Made by a program: the position numbers and the translations under genes. A DNA stretch of 64,000 bases from Lebetimonas natsushimae (GTDB lineage: Bacteria > Campylobacterota > Campylobacteria > Campylobacterales > Nautiliaceae): NCBI RefSeq assembly GCF_002335445.1, contig NZ_BDME01000006.1:59528-123527 (forward strand), given 5' to 3'. Positions 54,113 through 64,000 of this stretch are shown in pieces. The number at the start of each line of letters is the position of its first letter. Within the stretch, counting starts at the first letter, position 1. The notes under the pieces were generated by a model. It worked only from the letters and a program-made list of their open reading frames with translations, made no database searches and had not been told where the DNA came from.

Positions 54113-54944
54113 AACTTTTTAATAATTTTATTTCTTCAGCCCATATATCAGGGTCTATTGTTTCAAGAATTAAAGGAATATTATCTATCCTTTTGTCCTG
54201 CATTATGAATTTAAAAGCATCTATTCCTATTTCACCCTTACCCAAAGAATGGTGTCTGTCCACACGGCTGGCAAATTTTGCTTTTGAATCATTAATATGC
54301 ATTCCTTTTAAGTATTTAAATCCAACAATTTCATCAAATTTTCTCATAGTTTTTTCATAAGCCTCTTTTGTGCGTATATCGTATCCTGCAGCAAAAATAT
54401 GGGCGGTATCAATACATACGCCGATTCTTTCTTTATCTTTTATTTTGTCTATTATATAAGCTAAATGCTCAAATTTATATCCTAAATTACTTCCCTGACC
54501 CGCTGTGGTTTCTATTACAAAAATACAGCTTTCGGTTTCACTTATGGCTTTATTTACGCTTTCGCTTATTAAATCCAGGCATTCTTCTTCGCTTATTTTT
54601 TTAAGGTGACTTCCGGGATGAAAATTAAGGTATTTAAGTCCTAAGCTTTCCACTCTTTTAGCCTCGTCAATGAAACTTTTAAGTGATTTTTCCCTCTTTT
54701 CCTCTTCTGGGTGTCCCAGATTTATTAAATAACTGTCATGCGGTAATACTGCATCAGGAGTAAAATTATGTTCCTCCATATATTCCTTAAATTTTGCAAT
54801 GTTTTTTTCACTTAAAGGTTTTGCAAACCATTGTCTTTGATTTTTTGTAAACAGGGCAAATCCGTCTGCCCCTATCTTTTTAGCATTAATAACTGCATTT
54901 TCAACACCGCCAGCGGCACTTACATGAGCTCCGACATACTTCAA
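54099..54944 (-). CDS. nfo: Endonuclease IV (apurinic/apyrimidinic endonuclease)
   Basis: Nfo cleaves DNA 5' of abasic sites in base-excision repair. The 281-residue TIM-barrel protein shows the metal ligands in [48 protein letters not shown] and the [12 protein letters not shown] segment. All nine usual zinc-ligand positions appear occupied by eye. AAGGAGAAAT lies upstream of the ATG. It follows the HIT gene after 15 bases and overlaps murA. Confidence 0.96.
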   Translation of the reverse strand: MKYVGAHVSAAGGVENAVINAKKIGADGFALFTKNQRQWFAKPLSEKNIAKFKEYMEEHNFTPDAVLPHDSYLINLGHPEEEKREKSLKSFIDEAKRVESLGLKYLNFHPGSHLKKISEEECLDLISESVNKAISETESCIFVIETTAGQGSNLGYKFEHLAYIIDKIKDKERIGVCIDTAHIFAAGYDIRTKEAYEKTMRKFDEIVGFKYLKGMHINDSKAKFASRVDRHHSLGKGEIGIDAFKFIMQDKRIDNIPLILETIDPDIWAEEIKLLKSFENV

Positions 54945-54959
54945 AATTTCTCCTTTATT

Positions 54960-55295
54960 TTATGCAAGTTTGGGCCAGGCAAGTTTTCCGTTGGGATTTG
55001 CAACCATATGCACGTGTAAGTGAAACACTTCCTGACCAGCATTTTTACCGTTGTTTGTAATCAGTCTGTAATCAGTGATATTAAGTTCTTTTGCAACTTC
55101 TTTTATAAATTCTGCCATTTGGGGAAATAATTCAGCCGGGGTTGAGTCAAATTTTTCATAATGTTCTTTTGGAATAATAAGTATATGAACCGGTGCAACA
55201 GGGTTAATATCATGAAAAGCTAAAAATTTATCATTTTCTAAAACTTTTTTGCTTGGAATTTCACCTTTTACTATTTTACAAAAAATACATTCCAT
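54960..55295 (-). CDS. HIT-family nucleotide hydrolase/transferase
   Basis: This 111-residue protein has the HIT motif H92-L-H94-V-H96 and the N-terminal CIFCKIVKGEIPS segment typical of HinT-like proteins that hydrolyse adenosine phosphoramidates. CxxC at residues 3-6 may bind zinc. AAGGAGG lies before the ATG. It heads the minus-strand unit with nfo and murA, and is divergent from pheS; in C. jejuni a HIT gene also adjoins pheS. Confidence 0.93.
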   Translation of the reverse strand: MECIFCKIVKGEIPSKKVLENDKFLAFHDINPVAPVHILIIPKEHYEKFDSTPAELFPQMAEFIKEVAKELNITDYRLITNNGKNAGQEVFHLHVHMVANPNGKLAWPKLA

Positions 55296-55314
55296 TGAAA
55301 GCCTCCTTTTTTTT

Positions 55315-55323
55315 TGGTATTAT
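55315..55323 (+). promoter_or_regulatory. Extended -10 promoter of the pheS operon
   Basis: TGGTATTAT follows a T-rich stretch and ends 24 bases before the GTG start of pheS. The leader is too short for a tRNA-responsive attenuator. Confidence 0.45.
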
Positions 55324-55347
55324 ATCCAAAAATTTTAAGGAGACTAG

Positions 55348-56331
55348 GTGGATTTAAGTGAAATTAAAAACGCCCTTAATTTAGATGAACTTGAAAAATT
55401 AAGGATAAAATATTTAGGAAAAAATGGTCTTATAACTTCTGAATTTAAAAAATTAAAAAATTTAAGCGAAGAAGAAAGAAAAAAAGTAGCAAAAGAATTA
55501 AATGAATTAAAAGAAAAAGCAATCAATTTAATACAAAATAAAAAAACAGAGCTCGAAGAAAAACTACTTGATGAAAAAATGAAACTTGAAAAAATAGATG
55601 TTTCTCTTTATTCTCCAAAAAATACAGGGGCTATTCACCCTGTAACCGATACAATGAATAAAATTATCGAATTTTTTACAAGAATGAATTTTTCAGTAGA
55701 AACAGGGCCGCTTGTAGAAGATGATTTTCATAATTTTGAAGCCTTAAATCTTCCAAAATACCATCCGGCCCGCGATATGCAGGACACTTTTTATTTTAAT
55801 GACGGAAAATTACTTAGAACCCACACTTCACCTGTTCAAATCAGAACAATGGAAAAACAAAAACCTCCAATCAGAATGATAAGTCCGGGGGCTGTGTTTA
55901 GAAGAGATTATGATTTAACCCATACGCCTATGTTTCATCAGGTCGAAGGTCTTGTTGTCGATGAAAAAGGAAAGGTAAGTTTTGCTAATTTAAAATTTAT
56001 ACTTGAAAGTTTTTTAATTCATATGTTTGGAGATGTAAAAGTCAGGTTTAGACCTTCATTTTTCCCGTTTACAGAACCGAGCGCTGAAGTTGATATAAGC
56101 TGTATTTTCTGTGGCGGAGAGGGTTGTAGGGTGTGTTCGCATACAGGTTGGCTTGAAGTGCTTGGTTGCGGAGTAGTTGATCCGAATGTATTTAAAGCTG
56201 TCGGATATGAAAATGTGAGCGGATATGCTTTTGGGCTCGGAGTTGAGAGATTTGCAATGCTTATAAATAAAATAAATGATTTAAGAAGTATGTATGAGGG
56301 GGATATTAGACTAATGGAGCAGTTCAAATGA
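55348..56331 (+). CDS. pheS: Phenylalanyl-tRNA synthetase alpha subunit
   Basis: PheS forms the catalytic half of the alpha2-beta2 enzyme. The 327 residues have the N-terminal coiled coil (residues 10-85), then class II core motifs: [14 protein letters not shown], the [19 protein letters not shown] segment in parts, [19 protein letters not shown] in parts, and [12 protein letters not shown]-like [10 protein letters not shown]. The start is GTG at 55348 with AAGGAG at 55337. pheT starts inside its stop (ATGA). Confidence 0.97.
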   Translation: MDLSEIKNALNLDELEKLRIKYLGKNGLITSEFKKLKNLSEEERKKVAKELNELKEKAINLIQNKKTELEEKLLDEKMKLEKIDVSLYSPKNTGAIHPVTDTMNKIIEFFTRMNFSVETGPLVEDDFHNFEALNLPKYHPARDMQDTFYFNDGKLLRTHTSPVQIRTMEKQKPPIRMISPGAVFRRDYDLTHTPMFHQVEGLVVDEKGKVSFANLKFILESFLIHMFGDVKVRFRPSFFPFTEPSAEVDISCIFCGGEGCRVCSHTGWLEVLGCGVVDPNVFKAVGYENVSGYAFGLGVERFAMLINKINDLRSMYEGDIRLMEQFK

Positions 56332-58571
56332 TAGTAACAAGAAAATGGCTTGAAGAATTTATTAATTTAGACGGAATTTCAACAGATGAAATAATTAAAG
56401 CGCTAAATAGTATAGGTAATGAAGTTGAAGGGTATAAAAAAATTGAAATTCCTGAAAATGTAGTAATCGGTGAAGTTATTGAGTGTGAAAAACACCCGAA
56501 CGCCGATAAACTGAATGTATGTAAGGTAAATGTTGGCGATGAGACTCTTCAAATTGTATGTGGAGCTAAAAATGTGGCGGCGGGACAATATGTTGTTGTT
56601 TCAAAAGTCGGAGCATGTCTTCCTGAAATTAAGATAAAAAAAGCAAAACTCCGTGGAATTGAATCAAACGGAATGATTTGCGCCGCAAGAGAAATAGGAC
56701 TTCCTGATTTTCACGAAGGAATAATGGTACTTGACAATTCTTTAGGTGAGCTTAAAATAGGGGAATATGCCGGAAATTATTTTAATGATGAAATAATAGA
56801 ACTGGGTATTACTCCAAACAGGGGAGATTGCTTTTCAATTTATGGTATTGCAAGAGAGCTTGCCGCGGCTTTTAATAAAGATATTGTTTTTGATGAAATT
56901 ACATACGAGGAAATTCCGGAAGGTATAGGAAGAGTTGTAAAATTTGATAAAACCGATATAAAACATTCGTCTCATTTAATAAAGGCTTTTAACGGTACTC
57001 CTAAAAGTAATGTAAAAATTAAATATAGACTGTCTTTATGTGAAATTGATGCAAAAGACGATTTGGACGAAATTGTAAAATATGCAATTCATGCAACAGG
57101 TGTTTTATTAGTGCCGTCAGATATTAAAGGAAGTTTTGAAGAAGAAAATGGAGTTGACATATTAAAAACAAGTTTCGGAATTTATAGAGTGGGAATAAAA
57201 AATGATATAAATCTTGAAAATCCGAGTCAGTTTATTATTGATGCAAATTATATTGATCCTGAATATGTAAGTGAAATTGTATATAAAAATAAATTAAAAA
57301 CTGATGAATATTTTTACAGGGCAAGCAGGGGTAGTGAACCTGATTTAGAATTAGGTATCAATTATTTTATAAAAGAATCAAAATTAAAAGTATATTCTTC
57401 CGAAATGGATTTTGTTACCGAAAAAAAACCGTTGGTTTTAAATGTTTCTTCTAAAGAAATATGTAAAATTATCGGAGAAAACATCAGTGAAAATAAAATG
57501 GTTGAAATATTAAAAAAACTTGGATTTGTTGTTGAAATTATTGGTGAGGATGTTTTTAGGGTAAAGGTACCAGAATTCAGACCCGATATAAAAAATATAC
57601 AGGATATTTCAGAAGAAATTTTAAGAATTTACGGAATTGACAAAATAAAATCAGCTCCGCTTGTATTTGAAGAAAAAGACAGAACCAATGAAGTAATTAA
57701 AAAATTGAATTTTATAAATGAGTTGAAATTAAAAGCAGTCGCCAACGGATTTTACGAAGTGATACATTTTATTTTTGACGATAAAGAGAGACTTAAAAAA
57801 TATGGGTTTGAAATTTTAGAGGAAAAATTGGATTTGGCAAATCCTATTGTTAATGAACTTTCTACACTCCGTTCAACTCTGCTTTTACAGTTATTGGATG
57901 ATGTAAAAAGAAACAGGGCAAACGGATATAAAGTAATTCAACTTTTCAGTATAGGAAGTGTATATAATAAAAACAGGGAAGAAACTACAAAACTTGCATT
58001 CGTAATGAGCGGAAACAGCGAATTTGAGAATGTTAAAAACCAGGGGAAACCTAGAAAAGTTGAATTTAAGGATTTAGTGGATAAACTTGCCCAGGTTATC
58101 GGAGAATTTAAATTGGTAGAAAATGAAAATTATCCATTGGTTCATCCGTATCAAAGTGCTTCTATCATTAAAAATGGCATAGAGATTGGAGTAATAGCAA
58201 AATTGCATCCGAAAGTACAGAAAGATTTTGAACTGGATGAAACTGTTTTTGCAGAAATTGATTTGGATAGAATTAAAAATAATAAAAAAGAAGCCAAAGA
58301 GATAAATAAATTTCCAAAAGTAACCAGGGATTTATCCATTGTAATTGATAAAAACACCACATATAAAGAAATTTTTGAAATCATTGATAATTTAAAAATT
58401 AAAGAATTAGTCGATTTTTACCCAATTGATATTTATGATATGCAGCAAAATTACTCACTTACCATAAGATTTGTAATTCAAGGTAAAAAAACCTTAACAG
58501 ATAATGAAATAAATGATATAATGCAAAAAATCTTAAATTCGTTAGAAGAAAGAGGGTTTAGGTTAAGATGA
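56328..58571 (+). CDS. pheT: Phenylalanyl-tRNA synthetase beta subunit
   Basis: PheT carries the tRNA-binding and editing parts. The 747 residues show the EMAP-like domain (about 40-150, [24 protein letters not shown]), the B1/B5 region (ITPNRGDC), the B3/B4 editing domain, the inactive class II core and the C-terminal anticodon-binding FDX domain ([15 protein letters not shown]). It is slightly short for the family (about 795) mainly in the editing region. It overlaps pheS and aroA by 4 bases each. Confidence 0.97.
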   Translation: MIVTRKWLEEFINLDGISTDEIIKALNSIGNEVEGYKKIEIPENVVIGEVIECEKHPNADKLNVCKVNVGDETLQIVCGAKNVAAGQYVVVSKVGACLPEIKIKKAKLRGIESNGMICAAREIGLPDFHEGIMVLDNSLGELKIGEYAGNYFNDEIIELGITPNRGDCFSIYGIARELAAAFNKDIVFDEITYEEIPEGIGRVVKFDKTDIKHSSHLIKAFNGTPKSNVKIKYRLSLCEIDAKDDLDEIVKYAIHATGVLLVPSDIKGSFEEENGVDILKTSFGIYRVGIKNDINLENPSQFIIDANYIDPEYVSEIVYKNKLKTDEYFYRASRGSEPDLELGINYFIKESKLKVYSSEMDFVTEKKPLVLNVSSKEICKIIGENISENKMVEILKKLGFVVEIIGEDVFRVKVPEFRPDIKNIQDISEEILRIYGIDKIKSAPLVFEEKDRTNEVIKKLNFINELKLKAVANGFYEVIHFIFDDKERLKKYGFEILEEKLDLANPIVNELSTLRSTLLLQLLDDVKRNRANGYKVIQLFSIGSVYNKNREETTKLAFVMSGNSEFENVKNQGKPRKVEFKDLVDKLAQVIGEFKLVENENYPLVHPYQSASIIKNGIEIGVIAKLHPKVQKDFELDETVFAEIDLDRIKNNKKEAKEINKFPKVTRDLSIVIDKNTTYKEIFEIIDNLKIKELVDFYPIDIYDMQQNYSLTIRFVIQGKKTLTDNEINDIMQKILNSLEERGFRLR

Positions 58572-59893
58572 ATCTTGAGATAGTTGCCGGTAAAAGATTT
58601 GATGAAGAGTTTATAGTTGATGCTGATAAATCCATTTCGCATAGATGTGCAATTTTTTCTTTGTTAACCGATGGAATTAACAGGATTAAAAATTACTTAA
58701 AAGCGGAAGACACTTTAAATTCTCTTTCAATTGCCGAGTCCCTCGGGGCTGAGGTTAAAAAAAACGATAATGAACTTTTAATAACACCTCCTAAAAATTT
58801 AAAAGAAGCCGATGATGTTTTATATTGTGGAAACTCAGGGACGAGTATAAGAATATATATGGGGCTGCTTGCCGGAATTGACGGTTTTTTTGTGTTAACT
58901 GGTGATAAATACCTAAGACGTCGTCCTATGGGGAGGGTTGCAAATCCTCTGAGACAGATAGGTGCTAAAATTGACGGCAGAGATAACGGAAATTTGGCAC
59001 CTCTTTGTGTGAGGGGCGGTAATCTAAAACATTTTGAATTTGAGAGTAAAATTGCTTCTGCTCAGGTTAAGTCAGCCCTTATTTTAGCAGGGCTTAACGG
59101 GGATGGTAAATCCGTTTACATTGAACCGTTTTTAAGCCGTGACCATACTGAAAGAATGTTAAGGGGTATGGGTGCGGATATTAAAAGTGAAAAGTTAAAA
59201 GTGAAAAATGAAGAATTTGGAAATGAAATTGAAAAAATTAAAATTGAAATAACTCCGCTTGAGAAAAAATTAACTCCGCTTGAAATAGAAGTTCCAAATG
59301 ATCCAAGTTCCGCTTTTTTCTTTGCAGTTGCAGCCGCAATTAACAATTCCCGTGCTGTTGTTAAAAATGTAACATTAAATCCTACAAGAATAGAAGCTTA
59401 TGAAGTTTTAAAAAGAATGGGCGCCAATGTCGAATATATTTTAAAAGAAAACAGATACGAGCCTATTGGTGATATTCTTGTCGAAGGAAATGAATTAAAC
59501 GGCGTTGAAGTCAGTTCAAATATTCCTTGGCTGATAGATGAACTTCCGGCTCTATCTATTGCAATGGCAGTTGCTAATGGAAAAAGTATTGTAAAAAATG
59601 CAAAAGAACTCAGGGTTAAGGAATCTGACAGAATAAAAGCAGTGGTGGAGAATTTAAAAAATTTAGGAATAGAAGCAAATGAATTCGAAGACGGATATGA
59701 AATAACAGGGGGCTTTCCAAAAAGCGGAACTGTAAATTCATATGGAGATCACAGAATAGCAATGAGCTTTGCAGTTTTAGGACTTTTATCACCAATAAAA
59801 ATAATTGATGTCGATTGTATAAATACTTCTTTTCCTAATTTTTTTAATCTGTTTGGCAAAATTGCCGAATACAGGATTGAAAATGCTGATTAA
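58568..59893 (+). CDS. aroA: 3-phosphoshikimate 1-carboxyvinyltransferase (EPSP synthase)
   Basis: AroA adds enolpyruvate to shikimate 3-phosphate. The 441 residues show [28 protein letters not shown] with the family's GNSGT loop, [21 protein letters not shown] and [11 protein letters not shown]. An in-frame heptad array (59183-59210) plus flanking codons adds about 18 residues ([18 protein letters not shown]) between GADIK and the ITPLEKKL strand, making it longer than the usual 427. It overlaps pheT by 4 bases and ispH by 11. Confidence 0.96.
   Translation: MNLEIVAGKRFDEEFIVDADKSISHRCAIFSLLTDGINRIKNYLKAEDTLNSLSIAESLGAEVKKNDNELLITPPKNLKEADDVLYCGNSGTSIRIYMGLLAGIDGFFVLTGDKYLRRRPMGRVANPLRQIGAKIDGRDNGNLAPLCVRGGNLKHFEFESKIASAQVKSALILAGLNGDGKSVYIEPFLSRDHTERMLRGMGADIKSEKLKVKNEEFGNEIEKIKIEITPLEKKLTPLEIEVPNDPSSAFFFAVAAAINNSRAVVKNVTLNPTRIEAYEVLKRMGANVEYILKENRYEPIGDILVEGNELNGVEVSSNIPWLIDELPALSIAMAVANGKSIVKNAKELRVKESDRIKAVVENLKNLGIEANEFEDGYEITGGFPKSGTVNSYGDHRIAMSFAVLGLLSPIKIIDVDCINTSFPNFFNLFGKIAEYRIENAD
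59183..59210 (+). repeat. Heptad array, four AAAAGTG-like units, inside aroA
   Basis: The units read AAAAGTG, AAAAGTT, AAAAGTG, AAAAATG in frame with aroA and encode a Lys/Glu-rich peptide. The same unit set occurs at the surE/ycaO junction on the minus strand. Confidence 0.82.
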
Positions 59894-60719
59894 AAAAGCT
59901 AAAAGTTACGGATTTTGTTTTGGGGTAAAAAGGGCAGTTGAAATTGCAGAAGATTCAAAAAATGCGGTAACTCTCGGTCCTCTTATTCATAATCCACTGG
60001 AAATTAAGAGATTAGCCCAAAATTATAACGTAAATTATGTTGATTCAATTGATAAGATAGATGATAATATAAAAAGAGTGATAGTCAGGACTCACGGTAT
60101 TCCCAAAAAGGAATTGGAAAAACTAAAAAATAAGAATATAGAAATTATTGATGCGACCTGTCCATTTGTAAAAAAACCACAGGAAATTGTGGAGGAAATG
60201 AGTAAGGCCGGGTATGATATTGTGATTTTCGGAGACATTAACCATCCTGAAATAAAAGGTGTAATGAGTTACAGTGTACATGAAAGGGTTTTTGTCGTTT
60301 TAGATGTGAAAGAACTTAAAAATATTAAACTTAAAGAACACATTGCAACGGTTGCCCAAACTACAAGAAAAATTAATGATTATTTGAAAATTACAGATTA
60401 TCTCATTCAAAATTACAAGGAAGTCAGGGTTTTTAATACTATATGTAATGCTACATTTGAAAACCAGGATGCCGTAAGAGAACTTGCAAAAGAAGCCGAT
60501 ATTATGATAATTATAGGCGGTAAAAATTCATCCAACACCAAACAATTGTATAATATTGCCAGTGAATACTGTGAGAGTTATTTAATAGAAAATGAAAATG
60601 AAATAAATCCCGAGTGGTTTAAAAATAAAAAGCTCTGCGGTATAAGCGCTGGAGCTTCGACTCCGGAATGGCTGGTAGAAAAAATAATCTCAAAAATAAA
60701 GGAAGTGACATGGAATTAA
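59883..60719 (+). CDS. ispH: 4-hydroxy-3-methylbut-2-enyl diphosphate reductase
   Basis: IspH makes IPP and DMAPP in the last step of the MEP isoprenoid pathway with a 4Fe-4S cluster. The 278 residues keep the three cluster cysteines: C12 ([11 protein letters not shown]), C93 (DATCPFVKK) and C188 ([11 protein letters not shown]), plus VRTHG and VGGKNSSNT-like [12 protein letters not shown]. The ATG at 59883 gives the family N-terminus; an ATG ten codons upstream lies deeper in aroA and is rejected. It overlaps rpsA by 10 bases. Confidence 0.96.
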   Translation: MLIKKAKSYGFCFGVKRAVEIAEDSKNAVTLGPLIHNPLEIKRLAQNYNVNYVDSIDKIDDNIKRVIVRTHGIPKKELEKLKNKNIEIIDATCPFVKKPQEIVEEMSKAGYDIVIFGDINHPEIKGVMSYSVHERVFVVLDVKELKNIKLKEHIATVAQTTRKINDYLKITDYLIQNYKEVRVFNTICNATFENQDAVRELAKEADIMIIIGGKNSSNTKQLYNIASEYCESYLIENENEINPEWFKNKKLCGISAGASTPEWLVEKIISKIKEVTWN

Positions 60720-61867
60720 AAATTGGTGATGTAGTTGAATTTAAAATTGAAAAAATTATAAAAGGCGGCTTTATAGGTCATATTGACGATCAAGAAGTAT
60801 TTTTGCCAAAAAGTTTAAGCGGATTAAGAGAGGATGAAAGTGTAATAGGTAAAAATGTAAAGGCTAAAGTTAAGGAATTTAAGGAAAATTCGGTTGTGGT
60901 TGATAGAAAAGCTTATTTGAATGAAGTTAAGGAGAAATTAGAATCTTTAAAAGATAAAATTATTGTTGCAAAAGTTGTAAAAGTTAAAAATAACGGTATA
61001 GTTATTGATGTTGACGGTATCAGCGGATTTGTTCCAAAAGATGAAATTTTTTATAAAAAAATCGATCATAAAAAATATATAAGTGTTGATGATGAAGTGG
61101 AAGTTATGTTAATAGATCCTGTAAGAAGGATATTCTCCATAAAAAAAGCGCTGCCTAATCCTTGGGAAGAGGTTAAGGATTTAAATAAAGGTGACATTGT
61201 AAAAGTTACGGTTTCACATATAACCGAATACGGCGCTTTTGTTGATTTGGGAAACGGGGTTGAAGGATTTTTACACATCAGTGAGATTAACTGGGACGGG
61301 ATTAATGATTTGACAATCGGCGATGAAATAGAAGTTGAAATTGTGGAAATAATTCCTGAGGAAGAAAAGTTAAGAGTCAGCAGAAAAAATTTATTAAATA
61401 AGCCGGCAAGTGAATTTGCTAAAAAATATAAAGCCGGAGATATTGTAAAAGGAATTGTTACCAAATTTATCAATGTAGGGGCTTTTGTTGAAATTGACGG
61501 AATTAGCGTACTTTTGCCAAATAAATTTGTTAGCTTTAAAAAAGGTGAAAAAGCAAATGAAGTGTTAAATATCGGTGATGAAATTGAAGTTAAAGTTATT
61601 ACTATTGAAGAAGATAATAATAAGGTAATTGTTTCTAGAAAAGATGTTATGCCAAATCCTTACGAGGAATTTGCAAAAAAATATGAAATAGGCGACAGGG
61701 TAAGCGGAAAAGTAAAACATATTACAGATTTTGGAAGTTTCATTGATTTGGGTGATGTTGAAGCATTAGTCAGAAAAGAAGATTTAAAAAATGAATATAA
61801 TGTTGGTGATGATTTTGAAGGTAGAATAATAGAAATTAACGGAGATAAAATTAAGTTGGCTGAATGA
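60710..61867 (+). CDS. rpsA: 30S ribosomal protein S1, five-domain form
   Basis: S1 binds mRNA on the small subunit. The 385 residues hold five S1 repeats starting near residues 1, 72, 155, 243 and 329 (for example VSHITEYGAFVDLGNGVEGFLH and VKHITDFGSFIDLGD). Most proteobacterial S1 proteins, including that of C. jejuni at about 556 residues, have six. The reading frame ends cleanly at 61867 with an ATGA overlap to the next gene, so no obvious frameshift removed a domain. The order ispH-rpsA-unknown-serA matches C. jejuni, which supports orthology. GGAAGTGAC lies before the ATG at 60710. Confidence 0.93.
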   Translation: MELKIGDVVEFKIEKIIKGGFIGHIDDQEVFLPKSLSGLREDESVIGKNVKAKVKEFKENSVVVDRKAYLNEVKEKLESLKDKIIVAKVVKVKNNGIVIDVDGISGFVPKDEIFYKKIDHKKYISVDDEVEVMLIDPVRRIFSIKKALPNPWEEVKDLNKGDIVKVTVSHITEYGAFVDLGNGVEGFLHISEINWDGINDLTIGDEIEVEIVEIIPEEEKLRVSRKNLLNKPASEFAKKYKAGDIVKGIVTKFINVGAFVEIDGISVLLPNKFVSFKKGEKANEVLNIGDEIEVKVITIEEDNNKVIVSRKDVMPNPYEEFAKKYEIGDRVSGKVKHITDFGSFIDLGDVEALVRKEDLKNEYNVGDDFEGRIIEINGDKIKLAE

Positions 61868-62307
61868 AAATTATAATTTCTTTTTTAACCATTTTAATTT
61901 TTGCTTTATTAATTTTAACTTATGTTAAAATTTCAAAGCCGAATGTAAGTAATTATGAATTAAAAAAAAATGAAATAAATTTGTCAAAATTAAAATCCAA
62001 AGAAAGTTTAAATTTTACATATAAATATAATGCTCTTCCTGCAAGGGTGTTGTATGAAAAAATAAATTTTAAAAATATAAAAACAGTAATTTTTTATAAA
62101 TTAATTATTAAAAATGATGATAAATTTGCACTTTTTAATATTTTGGAAATTTTAAAAAGCAAAAAAATAACTTATTCAATGATTAAACAAAAAAACACCC
62201 AGATTTTTGTAATATTTAGAAGTTTAAAAGAAGCAGAAGATATTTTAAATTTATTTAAATTTTATAATTTTCCGGTAAAATTACAAAAATTTATAAAAAG
62301 GATATAA
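61864..62307 (+). CDS. Unknown membrane-anchored protein between rpsA and serA
   Basis: This 147-residue protein has one N-terminal membrane helix (about residues 2-22, IIISFLTILIFALLILTYVKI) and a basic C-terminal part of mixed strands and helices. I do not recognise a domain. A small gene occupies the same place between rpsA and serA in C. jejuni, so it is probably conserved in the phylum. It overlaps rpsA by 4 bases and abuts serA with no gap. Confidence 0.78.
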   Translation: MKIIISFLTILIFALLILTYVKISKPNVSNYELKKNEINLSKLKSKESLNFTYKYNALPARVLYEKINFKNIKTVIFYKLIIKNDDKFALFNILEILKSKKITYSMIKQKNTQIFVIFRSLKEAEDILNLFKFYNFPVKLQKFIKRI

Positions 62308-63876
62308 ATGAAAGTTGTAGTTTGTGATCCAATTCATGAAGCGGGATTTGAGATTTTAAAAAAAGCAAAAGATATAGAAGTTGTTAATGCAAGTAAAACT
62401 CCAAAAGATGAACTTTTAAAAGTTATTGAAGATGCCGATGGTGTGATTACGAGGAGTCCTACACCTGTTGATGAAAAATTTCTAACACACGCCAAAAAAT
62501 TAAAAGCAATTGTAAGGGCCGGGGTAGGTGTTGATAATGTGGATATAAAAGCATGTTCAAAAAGAGGTATTATTGTAATGAATGTTCCTACTGCAAACAC
62601 TTTAGCGGCTGTAGAACTTACAATGGCCCATTTATTAACAGCTGCCAGAAGTTTTACAAATGCGGTATGGAATCTGAAAAAAGAACATGTTTGGAACAGG
62701 GAAAAATGGCTTGGAATTGAACTTGCAGGTAAAAAGCTTGGAATTATCGGTTTTGGTAATATCGGTAGCAGGGTTGGAATCAGGGCAAAAGCGCTTGAAA
62801 TGGAAGTTATTACATACGATCCATACATCGATCCAAGCAAAGCAACTGATTTAGGTGTTAAATATACAACAGATTTTGATGAAATACTTAAATGCGATTT
62901 TATTACTATTCACACTCCAAAAACCCCGGAAACAATAAATATGATTACAAAAAAAGAAATTGAGAAAATGAAAGACGGAGTAGTACTTATTAACTGTGCT
63001 AGAGGTGGGCTTTACAATGAAAAAGACGTATATGAAGGATTAAAATCAGGAAAAATCAGATGGCTCGGAATTGATGTTTTTGAAAAAGAGCCGGTAACTG
63101 AGCATCCGTTTTTTGAGCTTGAAAATACTTCAGTTACACCTCATATAGGAGCAAATACTTACGAATCACAGGAAAGAATTGCGACTCAGGCGGCTCAGGC
63201 AATTATTGAAGCATTAAGAGGCAGCAGTTATCCAAACGCACTAAATCTTCCGATTAACACAGCAAATACACCTGAGTGGGTAATTGATTATTTAGAGCTT
63301 TCTCAAAAAATGGGATATATCCTTTCTCAGATTATTAAAAAATCTATTAAAAAAGTAAAAGTTAATCTCAGCGGCGATATTTCAAATGAAGACAAATCTG
63401 TTTTAACATTTACATTGGTAGGACTTCTTAAAAACATAACTGACAGTGTAAATTATGTAAATGCCGAGTTTCTTGCAAAAGAAAAAGGGATTGATTTAGA
63501 AGTTAATGAAATTAAAAATCCTACATACAAAAATTTTGTAAATATCAAAGTAATTACAGATGAAGGAGAATACTCAATAAGCGGTACTATGCTAGATAAA
63601 TATCCAAGAGTTGTGGAATTTAAAGGATTTGATTTAGAATTTGAGCCAAAAGGGAAAATGATTTTCTTTAAAAATACTGACGTGCCTGGAGTTATAGGAG
63701 AAGTCGGTATGACGCTTGCAAAATACAATATTAATATTGCGGATTTCAGACTTGGCAGAAACAAAGAAGGTCAGGCTATGGCCGTAATAATTGTTGATAA
63801 CGATGTAAATGAAGAAGTGCTTAGTGAACTGAGAAATTTAAAAGCCGCGCTTAGCGTAGCATATGCGGAAATTTAA
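62308..63876 (+). CDS. serA: D-3-phosphoglycerate dehydrogenase
   Basis: SerA oxidises 3-phosphoglycerate in serine synthesis. The 522 residues comprise the substrate and nucleotide domains (IVRAGVGVDNVD, GIIGFGNIGSRV, INCARGGLYNE, and the catalytic histidine in TPHIGANT), an intervening ASB domain (about 320-445) and a C-terminal ACT domain (about 450-522, DVPGVIGEVG), the long form regulated by serine. AAAAGGATATAA precedes the ATG. efp follows after 15 bases. Confidence 0.96.
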   Translation: MKVVVCDPIHEAGFEILKKAKDIEVVNASKTPKDELLKVIEDADGVITRSPTPVDEKFLTHAKKLKAIVRAGVGVDNVDIKACSKRGIIVMNVPTANTLAAVELTMAHLLTAARSFTNAVWNLKKEHVWNREKWLGIELAGKKLGIIGFGNIGSRVGIRAKALEMEVITYDPYIDPSKATDLGVKYTTDFDEILKCDFITIHTPKTPETINMITKKEIEKMKDGVVLINCARGGLYNEKDVYEGLKSGKIRWLGIDVFEKEPVTEHPFFELENTSVTPHIGANTYESQERIATQAAQAIIEALRGSSYPNALNLPINTANTPEWVIDYLELSQKMGYILSQIIKKSIKKVKVNLSGDISNEDKSVLTFTLVGLLKNITDSVNYVNAEFLAKEKGIDLEVNEIKNPTYKNFVNIKVITDEGEYSISGTMLDKYPRVVEFKGFDLEFEPKGKMIFFKNTDVPGVIGEVGMTLAKYNINIADFRLGRNKEGQAMAVIIVDNDVNEEVLSELRNLKAALSVAYAEI

Positions 63877-63891
63877 TAAAAGGAGTAATTT

Positions 63892-64000
63892 ATGGCGTAC
63901 AGTATGAGTGATTTGAAAAAATATCTGAATATTGAACTTGACGGAATCCCTTATAAAATAGTTGAATATCATCACGTAAAACCTGGAAAAGGTGCTGCTT
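63892..64000 (+). CDS. efp: Elongation factor P, 3' truncated by the window edge
   Basis: EF-P relieves ribosome stalling at proline runs. The first 36 codons show [20 protein letters not shown] and HVKPGKGAA, with the lysine of PGKG at the site that is modified in many EF-P proteins. AAAGGAG lies seven bases before the ATG at 63892. The rest lies beyond the window. Confidence 0.95.
   Translation, partial: MAYSMSDLKKYLNIELDGIPYKIVEYHHVKPGKGAA

Noticed and set aside
55296-55347. Attenuator or tRNA-responsive leader ahead of pheS
   Set aside because: The 52-base gap holds a promoter and ribosome site, with no Phe-rich leader peptide.

Overview
The window looks like a chromosomal segment of a low-G+C Campylobacterota bacterium. 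A deep-branching, free-living or vent-type lineage such as Nautiliales (Nautilia, Caminibacter, Lebetimonas) fits best. The reasons are epsilon-type gene neighbourhoods (lysS-glyA-DUF1882-SPOR-aroE; HIT, pheS-pheT-aroA-ispH-rpsA-unknown-serA; rpsO, Rrf2, flhA), the futalosine menaquinone route (mqnC), a BioV-type esterase, HQWRQPLN-type histidine kinases, and more cyclic-di-GMP proteins than host-adapted Campylobacter or Helicobacter carry. The genus is an inference; no rRNA is present to settle it. I saw no tRNA, rRNA, CRISPR array, transposase or prophage gene. No stretch over 300 bases lacks a gene.

Layout. 1-4446: 5'-truncated pnp, a DapC-type aminotransferase, an unknown gene and murC, all overlapping in one operon. 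4464-7711: a two-gene accessory insert, a SIR2-like NADase plus a HerA-type ATPase, which is the architecture of SIR2-HerA (Nezha) anti-phage systems; it is visibly more A+T-rich than its flanks. 7700-11140 (minus): recG, a degenerate M16 peptidase and a class II aldolase-like gene. 11202-20987 (plus): rsmH, an FtsL candidate, an RND exporter, mtaB, an FtsH paralogue without its zinc site, a BioV-like esterase, a ChaA-type antiporter and an orphan TRAP binding protein. 20984-25983: surE-ycaO-tcdA (minus), a small unknown gene, gpmA, then a YaiI-type protein and a FetB-type permease (minus).

26062-44674 is rich in signalling: a heme-sensor-like GGDEF/EAL protein, a cache-GGDEF protein, a cache-GGDEF/EAL protein lying between metY and metX, and a soluble GGDEF protein. 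Mixed among them are hisD, rpsO, an orphan sensor kinase, an Rrf2 regulator, flhA (with no ordinary start codon at its conserved N-terminus), cmoA, xseB, a nitrilase-like pseudoenzyme and mqnC. 44684-52848 carries cvpA, lysS, glyA, a DUF1882 gene, a SPOR protein, trpE, a STAS-STAS-CheX protein and aroE. 52838-64000 holds murA, nfo and a HIT gene (minus), then pheS, pheT, aroA, ispH, rpsA, an unknown gene, serA and the start of efp.

The genome is compact: many 1-17 base overlaps between genes, several convergent pairs overlapping at their 3' ends, and promoters whose -10 boxes end only about 17-31 bases before the start codon. Short arrays of 7-base units (AATGGAA-like and AAAAGTG-like) recur in at least six places, three of them in frame inside recG, the bioV-like gene and aroA. 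The best candidates for a closer look are the SIR2-HerA insert, these heptad arrays, the flhA start, the protease-dead FtsH and the STAS-STAS-CheX protein. I found no clearly new multi-gene system beyond these.
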